In this document: piece by piece, positions 44,855 through 56,500 of the stretch | Layout of the letters: each line of letters opens with the position of its first letter | Numbering within the stretch: position 1 is the stretch's first letter | Assembly (NCBI GenBank): GCA_033964015.1 | Contig: CM066913.1 | Span: 31,199,577 to 31,263,576, forward strand | Reading direction: 5' to 3' | Source of the DNA: Scolanthus callimorphus | Lineage: Eukaryota; Cnidaria; Anthozoa; Actiniaria; Edwardsiidae | DNA length: 64,000 bases | Program-made: the position numbers and the translations under genes | The notes under the pieces: generated by a model | What the model was told of the DNA's origin: nothing | What the model saw: only the letters and a program-made list of their open reading frames with translations | The model's database searches: none

Positions 44855-45391
44855 TTTATGATATAGCCGAGGAGAACCATTGCTTTATCGGTGAAATAGA
44901 GCATAGATTTGGACCAATCAGGGCGCGCGTTATATTGTAGCTATATTATAAAAGATAATATTTGCTTTTTGTTGCCCTTCCCTTTCATAGTTTAGAATAG
45001 AGGGCTCTCTTATTCATTTAGTTTCCTATGCAGGACCTTTTAAGGATATCCTTGAAATGCAGGATGCTTTAATAACAGTATATGCACCGGTAGCTTCCGG
45101 ATTTCTTAAGTTGTTGAAGATATTTTCCATAAAGGTTAGAAGTTCGACCAATATTACACTCACCCAAGATCGCCAAAAACCAGAGAGTGAAATTGTATCC
45201 GTCCTAATTAAATTATTAATTTGAGAGAAACGATAATTTAAAAAAAGAGAGTTGTAAAATATGATGGCTTGCTTGGGAGAAAAAGGTAAAAGACCGAAGT
45301 GACGAAGCGTTCCCGTTCGACGAATGGTATTTCGAGGAGATTAGTTTGACTCGGTTTCTGTCTTTCAACGAAAATTGCTTTGTTTTTCTAG

Positions 45392-45461
45392 CCTAATGAT
45401 CAAACACTGCATCGTCAGTTATGAAGCAAACGGCTTTGACAACACTGCTGTATTTAGCAAA
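45392..45461 (+). CDS. Weak candidate exon
   Basis: GCTTTGTTTTTCTAG|CC opens and AGCAAA|GTGAGT closes 70 bases. One frame is open (phase 2 in, phase 0 out): LMIKHCIVSYEANGFDNTAV then FSK. It fits in phase after 40331-40479 and before 46371-46535. It does not fit the p53 microexon, which argues that these belong to a separate gene if real. Confidence 0.25.
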
Positions 45462-45782
45462 GTGAGTTGTCTACGCTTTTTACGCGAATAATTTCGAAAA
45501 AAGACTGAAGAAGGTAAAATTGCTCAGTTAATTAGATGTCCGTGTATTTGAGTATTAAAGAAAACGGATAAGAAAGGAAGAAAAAACAAACATATTTTGT
45601 CGTCGTAGCCCCCCAGTTTTTCGGCGAGTTCCGCACGACTCGCGTTTCTCAGGGACAGGCAACGAAGAATTTGTGGCAGAACATAGATAAGCAGCCTGTG
45701 GAAGTGTCTCGCTTTTGGTCATGTTATGCCAGTACAAAAGCAGTTCAAAAGATTTGATTTTTAGTGGGAACATTTTTTAGCC

Positions 45783-45786
<4 letters not shown>

Positions 45787-45818
<32 letters not shown>

Positions 45819-45825
45819 ACCCCCC
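45787..45825. repeat. Poly-C tract
   Basis: About 32 C residues, one A, then five C. Tracts like this are prone to length errors in sequencing. Confidence 1.
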
Positions 45826-46370
45826 GTCCCTCCTTCGCTACACAATCATGCTCCTATATGCCTACGTCCCAGATACATCCTGAATCATTTTGGCGCGCAT
45901 TATAACCTTCCGTCCTTATCCTATATTCATCATGCATTCCTTTCAAGTTTGTTCAGTGCCTTCCGGCGGATACAGTTTTCATGTGCCACTTGTCCTCTGC
46001 TTAGAACAAGATGCCAATAACTCTATTATTTTTAAATCTGACGCGACCATCACTCATTGGGCTGTTGACCTTGTGCGGATACCAACTCTAGGCCACCTAC
46101 ATTTGTGCCTTTATTTACCCCGTGCACGTGATCGACACATGGTCACAGCGTGCTGCGTTTTAAACGCGCTAGTGTTCGGGGACAAAGGGCTTTAACGGGG
46201 AAGTTCCCTTTAGAGTTTGAAAATACATTAAAATACTAGCGTGTTATCCTATGCCAGTGTCATGATGCAAGTTTTTGGTGGAGATTACGAGGGTTTTTAT
46301 CATCAATTGGAAATCCATTTATCGTGAAATCATTATAGATAACCTTCGAATGGTTTCCCTGTTGGGCCAG

Positions 46371-46535
46371 ACAAGAATTGAACGAGCTACAGTGATTCCT
46401 GGACATGAAAGAAAAAAGATAAAAAAGAAAGGACAAGCAGAGAAAGAAACGTGTAATTTTCCAGAACTTGACTCGTGTGTTGAATTACATGCTTTGCAGC
46501 GCGAAAATAAACCATCGGCTTCGAAAGTATTCTAG
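46371..46535 (+). CDS. Weak candidate terminal exon
   Basis: TGGTTTCCCTGTTGGGCCAG precedes 54 open codons and TAG in phase 0. The product is basic and helical (TRIERATVIPGHERKKIKKK, ending NKPSASKVF). It joins in phase to 45392-45461. No family was recognised. Confidence 0.22.
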   Translation, partial: TRIERATVIPGHERKKIKKKGQAEKETCNFPELDSCVELHALQRENKPSASKVF

Positions 46536-47192
46536 AAATTTTCTTTAGTTACAAGCAATTTTTATTATTAAAACAAAACCTGCTCCTAGCTATGTTGAGG
46601 GATAATGTTTGCGATCTGTGACACTAATGCTAAGATCAAGAAATGACTGGAAGATTAATAGATGATTTCTTTTATGCTGCTTCGTGTCCAACTTGGCACC
46701 CATAAAAGTGTCTTTCAGTTTAGTAGTGTTTTTATAGCAGTTTTTCCTTCTCCTATGTGTTTTATTTTACCCGAAATGAGACTGAAGTTAAGTGAGATGG
46801 GATCGTGAAATTAAATTTTCTTTTGTTGACTTCAGGACTGTTCTTTTAACTTCTAAACTGTCTTCCTCTAGTATGTTTTAACAAAGTTATTCAAAGTGTT
46901 TACTACTTTATCTTGCTGAATCTGTCCTGCTTCCTAGATGCCTTTTCGACTACTACGTGCACTTGTAAATCGTATCGAGTGACACGTGCAACTATTTAGG
47001 ATTTTATTTCTGAGATGCAACCCTATCGCCGATTGTTGCACGCGCTATTTAACTGGCAAGGAACGGCGATGCTGCTCCATCGTGCTACAACGATCTGTCA
47101 AAAGAAATAAAAACAACGACTCGACACAAAAGAACTTGTAGATGACAACAAAACAATTTCATTATTAAGGAAGTTTGTTTTTGTTATTTTAG

Positions 47193-47284
47193 CAAATTCC
47201 CCTAGACCTTTGAGCAGCTCAAAATCTGCACCTGCTACAGAATTGATCGAAAAACAAATCCTTAAAAAGCTGGAGGAAATTTGA
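47193..47284 (+). CDS. Candidate terminal exon ending LIEKQILKKLEEI
   Basis: A strong T-rich acceptor (TTTGTTTTTGTTATTTTAG) precedes a phase-1 frame of 29 residues and TGA, reading NSPRPLSSSKSAPATELIEK then QILKKLEEI. This is a Ser-rich linker and a short amphipathic helix. It lies 264 bases upstream of the p53 start exon, so it would be the 3' end of a neighbouring upstream gene. No phase-1 donor upstream was identified. Confidence 0.3.
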
Positions 47285-47547
47285 AACCTTCAGTATTGTA
47301 GGCTTTTCCAGCTTCTTCGGCTTACAGTTAAGTAGTTGTTCTCTTTTCTGTGTGTGGGTCAATTATGTCTAAGTCTACCCTAAAAATCATGCCATTTTTT
47401 ATCGACAATACTTGGCGATTGTCAGAGGACGTGTTGAAAGAAACATGTCAACTCTAAAATCGCTGTAAATATAATAAGAATTGCGTAGTCCTTCCAGTAT
47501 ATACAAACACCGCCAGTCGAAGTACGTTCTGCATCTTGCTTGAATCA

Positions 47548-47579
47548 ATGGATGAAAAGTTCATGTTCCCGGCAGACAG
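47548..47579 (+). CDS. p53-family first exon ([10 protein letters not shown])
   Basis: ATG opens ten codons closing at GACAG|GTAACA in phase 2. This fits the microexon at 49543 exactly. A TATATAC word near 47498 lies about 50 bases upstream and could place a promoter between it and the upstream candidate exon at 47193-47284. It is a likely main or alternative start relative to the 39376/40331 exons. Confidence 0.65.
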
Positions 47580-50500
47580 GTAACAATCCTTTGTTTTGCA
47601 CTAAAAGCTCTACTAGATATGGTTGCTCTAATGTTTAAGGTCTCGTGGCGAATTTAAATTCAGCTGCTTCCGTGTCAAGGATCTTTTCCTGTGAGTTTCA
47701 CGTAATTCTCTAATCATGTGCTATGTCTAGGTAAGCAAAACCGCATGCTCGGTTGCTCTAATGTTTAAGGTCTCGTGGCGAATTTAAATTCAGCTGCTTC
47801 CGTGTCAAGGATCTTTTCCTGCGAGTTTCACGTAATTCTCTAATCATGTGCTATGTCTAGGTAAGCAAAATCGCATGCTCGGTCAGCAAGGAGAATGTTT
47901 CAGTCTTTCGAATTGCTTGTGAACTGTAAAACTAGTCAGTAAAAGCGTGAGGTTTTATGCAGTGACATAGAGTACATGCAGAGCTATGTCACCAAAGAAG
48001 GCAAACTTGCCCGAGAGTTGTTTTTGTTTATTCTCTGCCTCGATAATCCGATTAGGTCAAAACTTTTTCAGGCTCATTCGATTGTCGTTTTTTCCAAGAA
48101 TCGAAAATGCCTTTGTTAAGTTTTGGGCATAATAACTTAGAGATTTTGAGTCCAAAGTGATCCATACTTTTGAGTGCACGAGGGTTTCTTCCAAGTTAAA
48201 GAGAAAGCTCAGAGTTGTAATTTTAACTCTTCGCTATAAACTCACGGAAAGCCTTGTTTTACAGGCAAACACACACACCCATTCTCTTGAGAAATAACAA
48301 TTGTTATGCGGTTGCTTCGTTGCTGTTTCGAGACAGCAGACAACCCGTAGACAAGTGCGAGCAGTTCTTACTTTTCAAGAGAAGCAGTTGATGATATCTT
48401 CGGCGAAATTTAATGATCGGCTATGTCTAAAGCTCAGGGCATTGGGTTAATTTGTAGATTTGTCCAGTTTAATTAATCCTCGTTGATAGTCGTGAAGTCA
48501 CATTCCACGATTTTTAAAAAATCATGTTTTCTTCTCGAAAAGGCTGTTTCTATAGTTTTTATGCATACGTTACCGTATGACAAAAAATGCTGCATCTGCT
48601 ATTTTCGATCAGGCCTGATTGGCCTAATGAAAAACAAAACAAGATGTCATTTTCTTCAAAGAGAACAATGGAAAAAGGCCGAGAGGTCAATGAGTTTTGG
48701 CAGTGGCCCCCCATTATCCACTTCAAATCTTCCCATTGTTATATCGCGCTATTGTAACTGATGAAAGATACGTAAACGACAAAACAAATTTAAATGCTTC
48801 AGCCTAGTTACAACGACGAAGAAACTTTAAACAAATTCATTCTTTTTAATTTCCCTGGGTTATTTATTCTCTTTTTTTTCTCTTCCCTGTCGATACTGAT
48901 TTTTACGAAGTTTCGCAATGTAATCTTGTTATTACTTTGTTGTCCAATTTTTTTTCCTACCTCTTGTCACCTTTCAGTTTTCCTGAGTGTAGAAAAACCA
49001 TATCAGTTTTTGTTGGCGCTTCTTTGTTTTCTTTGGTACCAACTCTTTTTTGTATTTTTGCTTTATTTTACTTTGCAATAGTCTCTGCAGTGACGTGCTC
49101 GGGTTTTCGACTTTTATTTCCGTATTTCCCATTACTTTGTAACGTTTTATTTTTTGTTCTGAAATCCATCTCTTATCCTTTGCTTTACTTGGCAATACTT
49201 TTATTGGGTTGTACCACTGTATGCATTGCTACGCGGCCTCGACATTCAATGTTGCGATGGGCGAATCGCGAATTTAGCTGTCAATCAAACCAAAACGCTG
49301 GATTCAGCCTCTTCAGTGGGTCAAAATTGATTGGGCCAAATCAGCCAAAATGGTTCGAATTTTTAATTTACTGGTTCAAGAAAATTAACATTACAGTTTT
49401 CTTGCGTAAAATCGCCAATTGCAACAGTGAATTTTGAGGTCGCGTAGCAATGCATATGGTTGTATTATCGCGCAAAACCTTTTTGATACACTAATTTTTT
49501 GCAAGAATGGATGAACTAATTCTTTCCTTATTTTTCTTTCAGTTTCTTTGGCGGCGCCCCAGGTGAGCTGAATGACTCATTTTTCAATTGACTGATTTAG
49601 AAAAGTCTCCTAGAATAAAGAGGTCCGTTAAAACCACCCCTTGTGCAAAAAAAAAAATTCCCTCCCAGTCAATTTGTGAATGATTAATAAGTTCGTTGAA
49701 AGCTGCTATCCGCCACTTACATTGTTGAGCGATCTCTTCAATTCATCAAATCAGCTTTAATAATTCTGTTTGTTGATATAAACCACGAATGTCAGCTATT
49801 GAAACTGGAGTCAAAATAATTTTGCTTGTATAGCTTGTCGAAAATGTCTCAAAAATTGTTTTGTTTCTCTAAACACCTTACGAATTGACATGACTTTCCC
49901 TATAAATATTGCCCCGACAAGCATGCAAGGAACCCATGCAATATATCATTTAGTTTCAATATGTCATTGGATCCAAAAACGAGAATGATAATCCAATATT
50001 TTCCCAAAGGAGCACTTTCCATTTTGAGTAAGCAAATCAAATAAATAAGCATTCACTCACATTCATAAACTGACAGCGCACCCCAAATATTGATTTCTTA
50101 CATGTAAAGTAAACAAACAAATTACAATTCAATTTCCTTATAAAGTGCGAACAGCGGAGTCACGCAAGTTTCAAGCGACCTGGAAAATTAATTTTTGCAC
50201 CTTTGACCCGTTCGTTCATGTGATTGTGATCAAATATCAACTGCAATCAAAACCCTCTATGTGTCCACATCTTGAAATCAGTGCTTTGTTTCCTCTTGGA
50301 TGCGTAACCGATTGTTGGACCCAGGAGAATGCGGCTGGTTTGAGCAAAGGCGAATTTTTTTCACCAGGTATAATAGGTTTGCTTTAGTCTACCACCTCTG
50401 CGTATTTGAGGTCTTGCAGATTTATGTTTAGCTGGCATTTTTCCCGGCTATTTTTACCCCCTTCGCAATGCAACACGTATATAGTTTAGGTGCATCGTTA

Positions 50501-53500
50501 GCCCATCAAAGTGGCGGTCAAACTAAGACAAACATCCTTCGTTTCCGCATCGGCAAAGTCGTAACTTTTTCTCTTCTTCTATCATGGCGCTTATAGAAGA
50601 TTTTCTTTATTCTACAGGAGACAACTTTCAGCAAGAAATGTTCTCGCAGTACCAGGTAGGTTATAAATTCTCTATTTGATTTTCCCTTGCGGGCAAAACT
50701 AAATTATTCGCAGCAGGTAGAGGAAGCTAAAATAACATGGCTTTTTCGTGATTTCGTCAATTGGGATTTAAGCGAAGTTCTTGTTTGTTTTATTTCTCGT
50801 TCGTGTTTTGCAACTCAGCAAACTTATCGCTTGAGTGGCTGTTATTTACTTCTTATAGAAGGCGTATGGACAATGGCTTTCTTTAATAAGATTTTCCGGC
50901 TTTATGCCGTCTACGCTGACAATTTGACCTCTTTACTACGGAAAATCAATTTCTACATTATCAAGACAGTTCCACGAAAGCCAATTCAACAGTGCTGCTT
51001 TTAAAATCATTTTTCTATGATACTTTCAGGCTTAATTTTTCACAGTGGAAATTTCCCTCGAGCACCCCGTTGATTTGTGTCTGACTACGAAAGTGCAAAA
51101 CAAGGAAAAAAACATTTTGAGGCAAAGATCCCGTGAAAATCTAAAGCTTACATAACAACGTTAACTCCTATTATCTTTTCTCCTCAAGTTCCTTTTTATG
51201 TTAACTTTCGAAGCTTTGAAATACGACCCGTGAACGTTATCGGGACTTTGGAGTAGACCTTTAACTTTTAAATGCCGACGTCTCTCTTTTTTAAGTCTTT
51301 ACAAAAATATTGGCGGACTTGATGCGACCTCGTTTAGAATTTTCAATCAACGGACCAAGTGCAAGCTTGAGGGATACAAGTGAATTGACGCCTTGCTTAG
51401 TCTTCTTGCTTTACACAGTAAAGTTTTTCTATCCTGACATCATTTGCATTCTCGCTGTGTTCTGACTGACGACGAAATTGCAACTCGGGCCACAAGATAA
51501 AACAATAATGTCCTGCAAACTGGATGAAGTCGTTGCTATTTTGTTTTTCTTAATAAAAACAATGGAGCTAAAGTCACGAACAGACCTTAGAACCTTAGAA
51601 CGCGACAATTGAATAGACTACAAAGACCTCGAGCACCAAAAACTTTCCGTAACACCAAGTAATACTCAACTTCTTCTTCCATTGGTCACCCTGTTGTGCG
51701 CACCCCATTGTGCGTACATGCGCGGTTCACAATTTCTTGACATGATTGTGTTTATTTTATTAACTCAATGTTTATTTTCCAACAGATTTCTCCACAATAT
51801 GATGCCCACGAGCTGCCCCAGTCATCCGCGCAACAGCCGGCCTACCCTGCAAACATCCCTCCGGTATACACCCCTGTGCCTTCGTCAGAGCACCACAACC
51901 AACCAGAACTCCCACCGCCGCCGCACTACCACAATGTGAGTAACTGTAGAAACCCACTTGTGAACTATCTGTGATGTTACTGCGGTTTTCATAATTCTGC
52001 GAACTCTCGCTAACGATTTCCAACGTCAAACCGCCTTCTGGCTTCCGTCAATCAAACTCCCGAGTTTTTTCGTCGTTACTCTTTGTGCTTTTTGATTGGC
52101 CAGCACGTAACGTTGCTGTCGCGACAGGAAGCCATTTTAGCACTGCTTAGGCGCTGGCCAATCAAAAAGCACAAAGAGTAACGACGAAAAGACTCGGGAG
52201 TTTGATTGACGGAAGCCAGAAGGCGGTTTTACGGTTGGATATCAATAGCGAGAGTTCGCAGAATTATGAAAATCGCAGTAATATAATTACTCAAGTGATT
52301 ATAAGAATGTCTGCGCGCAGATGGTCGAGAGGTTTGTTTGAAAGGATTGGAAGTGCGCGCGCGAATTTTGTTATGATCATGAAAAAACCAACAAAAACAG
52401 TTATTTGAGGAATTATACTAAAACAATTAGTCGCCTCAGGCTCGGTGATTATTGGCCAATAGTCACCGAGACGAAGACAATGGAATCCCAAAATATAAGA
52501 ACCTCATTGCCCCAAAATATAAGAACCTGATTAGCCTGCCAAGAAAAATAGGTTCTTATAGAAAAAAAAACACTCAAATTTAATTGTAGAGAAAATGGAG
52601 AATAATATATTGGCGCGCAGAGATATGGAATGTATCTTCGAGTGTTCACATCGATCTGAAGGAGTGAGCCCAGGAAACGTGTGAAATGCGAACACGAGAA
52701 GATAAATTCCCTATCTCTAAGCGTTGATGTATTCATTATATAAACAAATATCATTGGCCAATAACATATTGGCGCCATATCTCTAAGCATTCATTTATTT
52801 ATTTTATAAACAAATATTATTATTATTTAGAGAAAATATCATATTTTAACATGTAAAAAAAAATATGCGTAGGGATATGATTTTTGCGAAAAACTAACCT
52901 AAAATAGAAGAACTGATCCCACAAGTTCTAGGATGTATTTACACTCTGTCCTCTGGGTAAGGAGGTTTTCGCTTTTTTATAACTTCGTTCATCCTCACCA
53001 CAAGTGCCATATAGCGAACTTGAATGCCTCGTCTGCTAAAGTTTGAAAACAAAAGAGACCTCCGAAAACTTCCATGCTATCAGTACTTTAGTTTTTGGTT
53101 CATCTCATGCCGATGATTTTTTGCAATTTCATGTTAAGTGTAGCCTTTTTGAGCCCTGGGAATCTGTGCGTGTAATATTTCCACGATTCTCACGTTTCAG
53201 TTAGTAATCCGTTCTCCTTGTGTCGCTCTTAGAAATACCCTTCATTAAATCTTCAATACAATGTTGCCTGCTTTATAATGCATTTGATTTAATATTATGT
53301 TTCTGTCATTGAATTGAGAAAATTATTTTAAATTTTAAAGGAAAGAAATGCATAAAGCTCATACCCTAGTGGAAATTTTAATCATAATGGATTTGACATC
53401 AAACTAGAGTTTTTTTCTTTCTGTTTTGTTAAATTTAAAAACAACGTAGATTGCTGCATTTGCAACTAGGCACACACGATTTCGAGCGCTGGACAGGTTA

Positions 53501-56500
53501 CATGAACGGTAGTGTGCCGTTGCAAAGAGTTTCGAACATGTTTGAAATCTCCGCGACATCACGCGACAAAAATCGCGGCAGATCGCGTAGAGTTGCACCT
53601 AGTTTACATTAGTGATTTTGAATTGACGCGTACGTGCGAGAAAAATCGCCGCGACTCGCGCGACAAGAATAGACCTTTTTCCAAAATGGCTGCCGAAAAT
53701 TAAAATCGATTTTTGTTAAAAATGAACACCAGCACTAGAACACACATCATCACTTTTGCAATTTTGTAAAAACTACAAAATTTCCCTGCATTATATACAA
53801 TATCTTCCGAGAAAACGAAAGTTGAAAATTTGAAAATTTACAGATGTTTGTATGACTGGGGGTATGCGTCATACCCCCAGTCATACAAATCTCTGTAAAA
53901 ATTTCAATTTTCAGACTCTGCTTTCTCAGCCGACATGGCATGTGGCATAACGAAAATTTGAAGGATTACTAATGTGATTATGCTCTTTCTAGTGCCAGTG
54001 TCTGATTTTCAGTCAGTTTAATTTTAAGACATGTGAATTTGCGGCGGCCATTTTGGAAAAAGGTCTATTGCAAGTGTAAACGGGCCTTAACCTTGGCGTA
54101 ATGACCGCTATCTATTTCACAGAGAAGCCCAGGATTCCGCGAGGGTTCCATGTCCCCCATCGTCCAAGGACAGTTCAACGCCCATCTCCCCACCATCCCC
54201 AGCACCACAGAATACCCCGGCGAAGTAGGATTTTCTCTGTCATTTGGTCCACCTACCGAATCCGCCTCCAAGTCAGCCACGTGGACCTACTCTGAAAAGT
54301 GCAAGAAATTGTACGTGAACCTGGCTAGCTACTGCCCTATTAAGTTTAAGACGACAGTAAAGCCGCCACAGGAGCTTCTTGAGGGGTGTGGCCGTGTTTA
54401 AGGGGTCTACTAACCTCCATGACATTGTGAAAAGATGCCCGAATCACATGGAGACGTCTCAAGACGGTAAGTGCAATATTCCGTCGCTCATAATCCACTA
54501 TTTTAAAACCGTGTGTCCGATGGGCGTGACATGTAGTTTTGTAGCCCATAAAAGTCTTAGCCTCCTCCGCATGCATCTCTCGAAGGAAGAGAGAGAGAGA
54601 GAGAGAGAAGAGAAGGATTCGGTCGGGCTTCCTGTGTTACGTCCAAAACACAGGAAGCCCAGCCCCTTTCATTTCCTTGGAAAAGCCCACGCCACAGAGT
54701 TGCCAGCGGAGGAGGCTATAAAAGTCTATGCTAACGAGGCAACAGTAAAAGCAGTGAACTCAATCCGATTAATTCTCATGGAATTTGATCCATTCTTTGG
54801 TCTTAACCGGTTAGGTGAACGTTGTCACAGAAAAACAAACCAATGTGTCAACACAACAAACAGACTATAACCTCGCCACAACCATCGGGAGATTCATTTC
54901 TGTCGGATAATTTTGTGAAATGAATGGAATATTTTTAGAAATTGGTACAGCCTTTTTTACAGCCACGTTTTTATACAAATTCTCCCAGATGACATGCAGC
55001 AGTCTAGAAGATCCCACACTATTGGCTAAACAAAACAATAGGTCATTGTTTGCACGTTCTATGGTTTCATTGTTTTACTTTGTCTATTGTTGTCCAACTG
55101 GATAAGGCTCTTCTTGCTACTGCATGCTCGCCCCATAGACTTTTTTCGAAATATCTCACAATGCCTCATACTCCTCGTTTGACGTCAAATATATTATTTT
55201 GAAATGTGTTTGATAGACCAGAAATTGAACGGTAGAGGTTTAGTTATTCTTTTGAAATGGAAAACAATAAGTAATGACGACAAACGAGGAGAATAAAGCA
55301 TTATGGGATATTTCGAAAAGGGTCTATTCTCGGTATTTTTTGACAAGCCACAGGTTACCCGAGAATGGCGGGAAAATATGACGCGCGTTGACAATTTGCT
55401 TGGATGCTCGGGTGACACGCTTTGAAATCGGTTGTAATATTCTGATTTTGTTGTGCTTTCCAGGTCAGGAGAAAATAAGTCATTTCATGAGAAGCAACAA
55501 CCCAGCCGCACGTTATCAAACATGTCCCGAGTCAGGTCGTCACTCCATCTTCATCCCTTACACCGGACCCCAGGGTGAGTTCCTCAACAATATTTATCAC
55601 CCATCATAACCGCCTCGCTTCAGTCTCCTACCCACACGTTATTTTTTTGCGTCTTTTGCGGTGATTTCTCTGTGTAAATTGTTTTGGAGCTGTAGGGACT
55701 GGGATAGTCTCCTCGCAGCGGCCCGGTCCGGGCGAGGATACTAGGACTGGGACTGATCTTCTGGAGTAGTTTGTATTTATAGAATTAGTATGTTTTTAAA
55801 TTTTCATCAACAATTCATATGTATAGATTTAACGGCACGACGTAAACCAACCTAGTGGCTGTTAGTTACTTTCGTGGATAAATAAAGATTGATTGATTGA
55901 TTGATACGGCGCGCAATTAATTGTGAGGCAGGCGCTATATCCCATAACTCTCTGCGCGCCCTGTTAAAACTATCCCACAAACCATTGCGCGCCCTAAAAT
56001 CCCGGAAAGCGTCTGGGTACGTCTCGCTTTCAAACCTCTGCTTTTGCTAATGGAAAACAATCGAAAAACATTCTTTGTAAGTCGATAAGCGGAAACTTTG
56101 AACTCAATTTCTTTACGGCTAAATGTTGAATAACGAAAACGTTTGCATGAATGTAGTAAAGGAGTTCTCACTCGGAGAAGGAATAACTCTTTTCCCAGCT
56201 TTATTGATTCACAAACCATGTCGAATTATTTTTGTTGACAGAGTTTCAAGGAAGACTAAATGACAGAGCTCTGCTCTGAATTTATGTTTTTGTGTTTAAC
56301 GTCTTTCGGATGAGATAATAAACCGTGGTCCCGTCTTCCCGATTAAGCTGTGGAAGGTTAGAAGATTGAGACGTAAATAAAGTGCCTTACATATATTTTT
56401 GCTCAATTTCAGTTGGGACGGAATTCGTCACAGAGATGTTTGCTTTCATGTGCTTTTCGAGCTGCCCGTCAGGTCCAAGCCGGAGACCAGTGGAGATTAT

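Noticed and set aside
48937..49437. 166-residue hydrophobic ORF in a p53 intron
   Set aside because: It is a T-rich stretch translated into Phe/Leu/Ser, and its end runs into a TA-flanked MITE. No codon-level or domain support.
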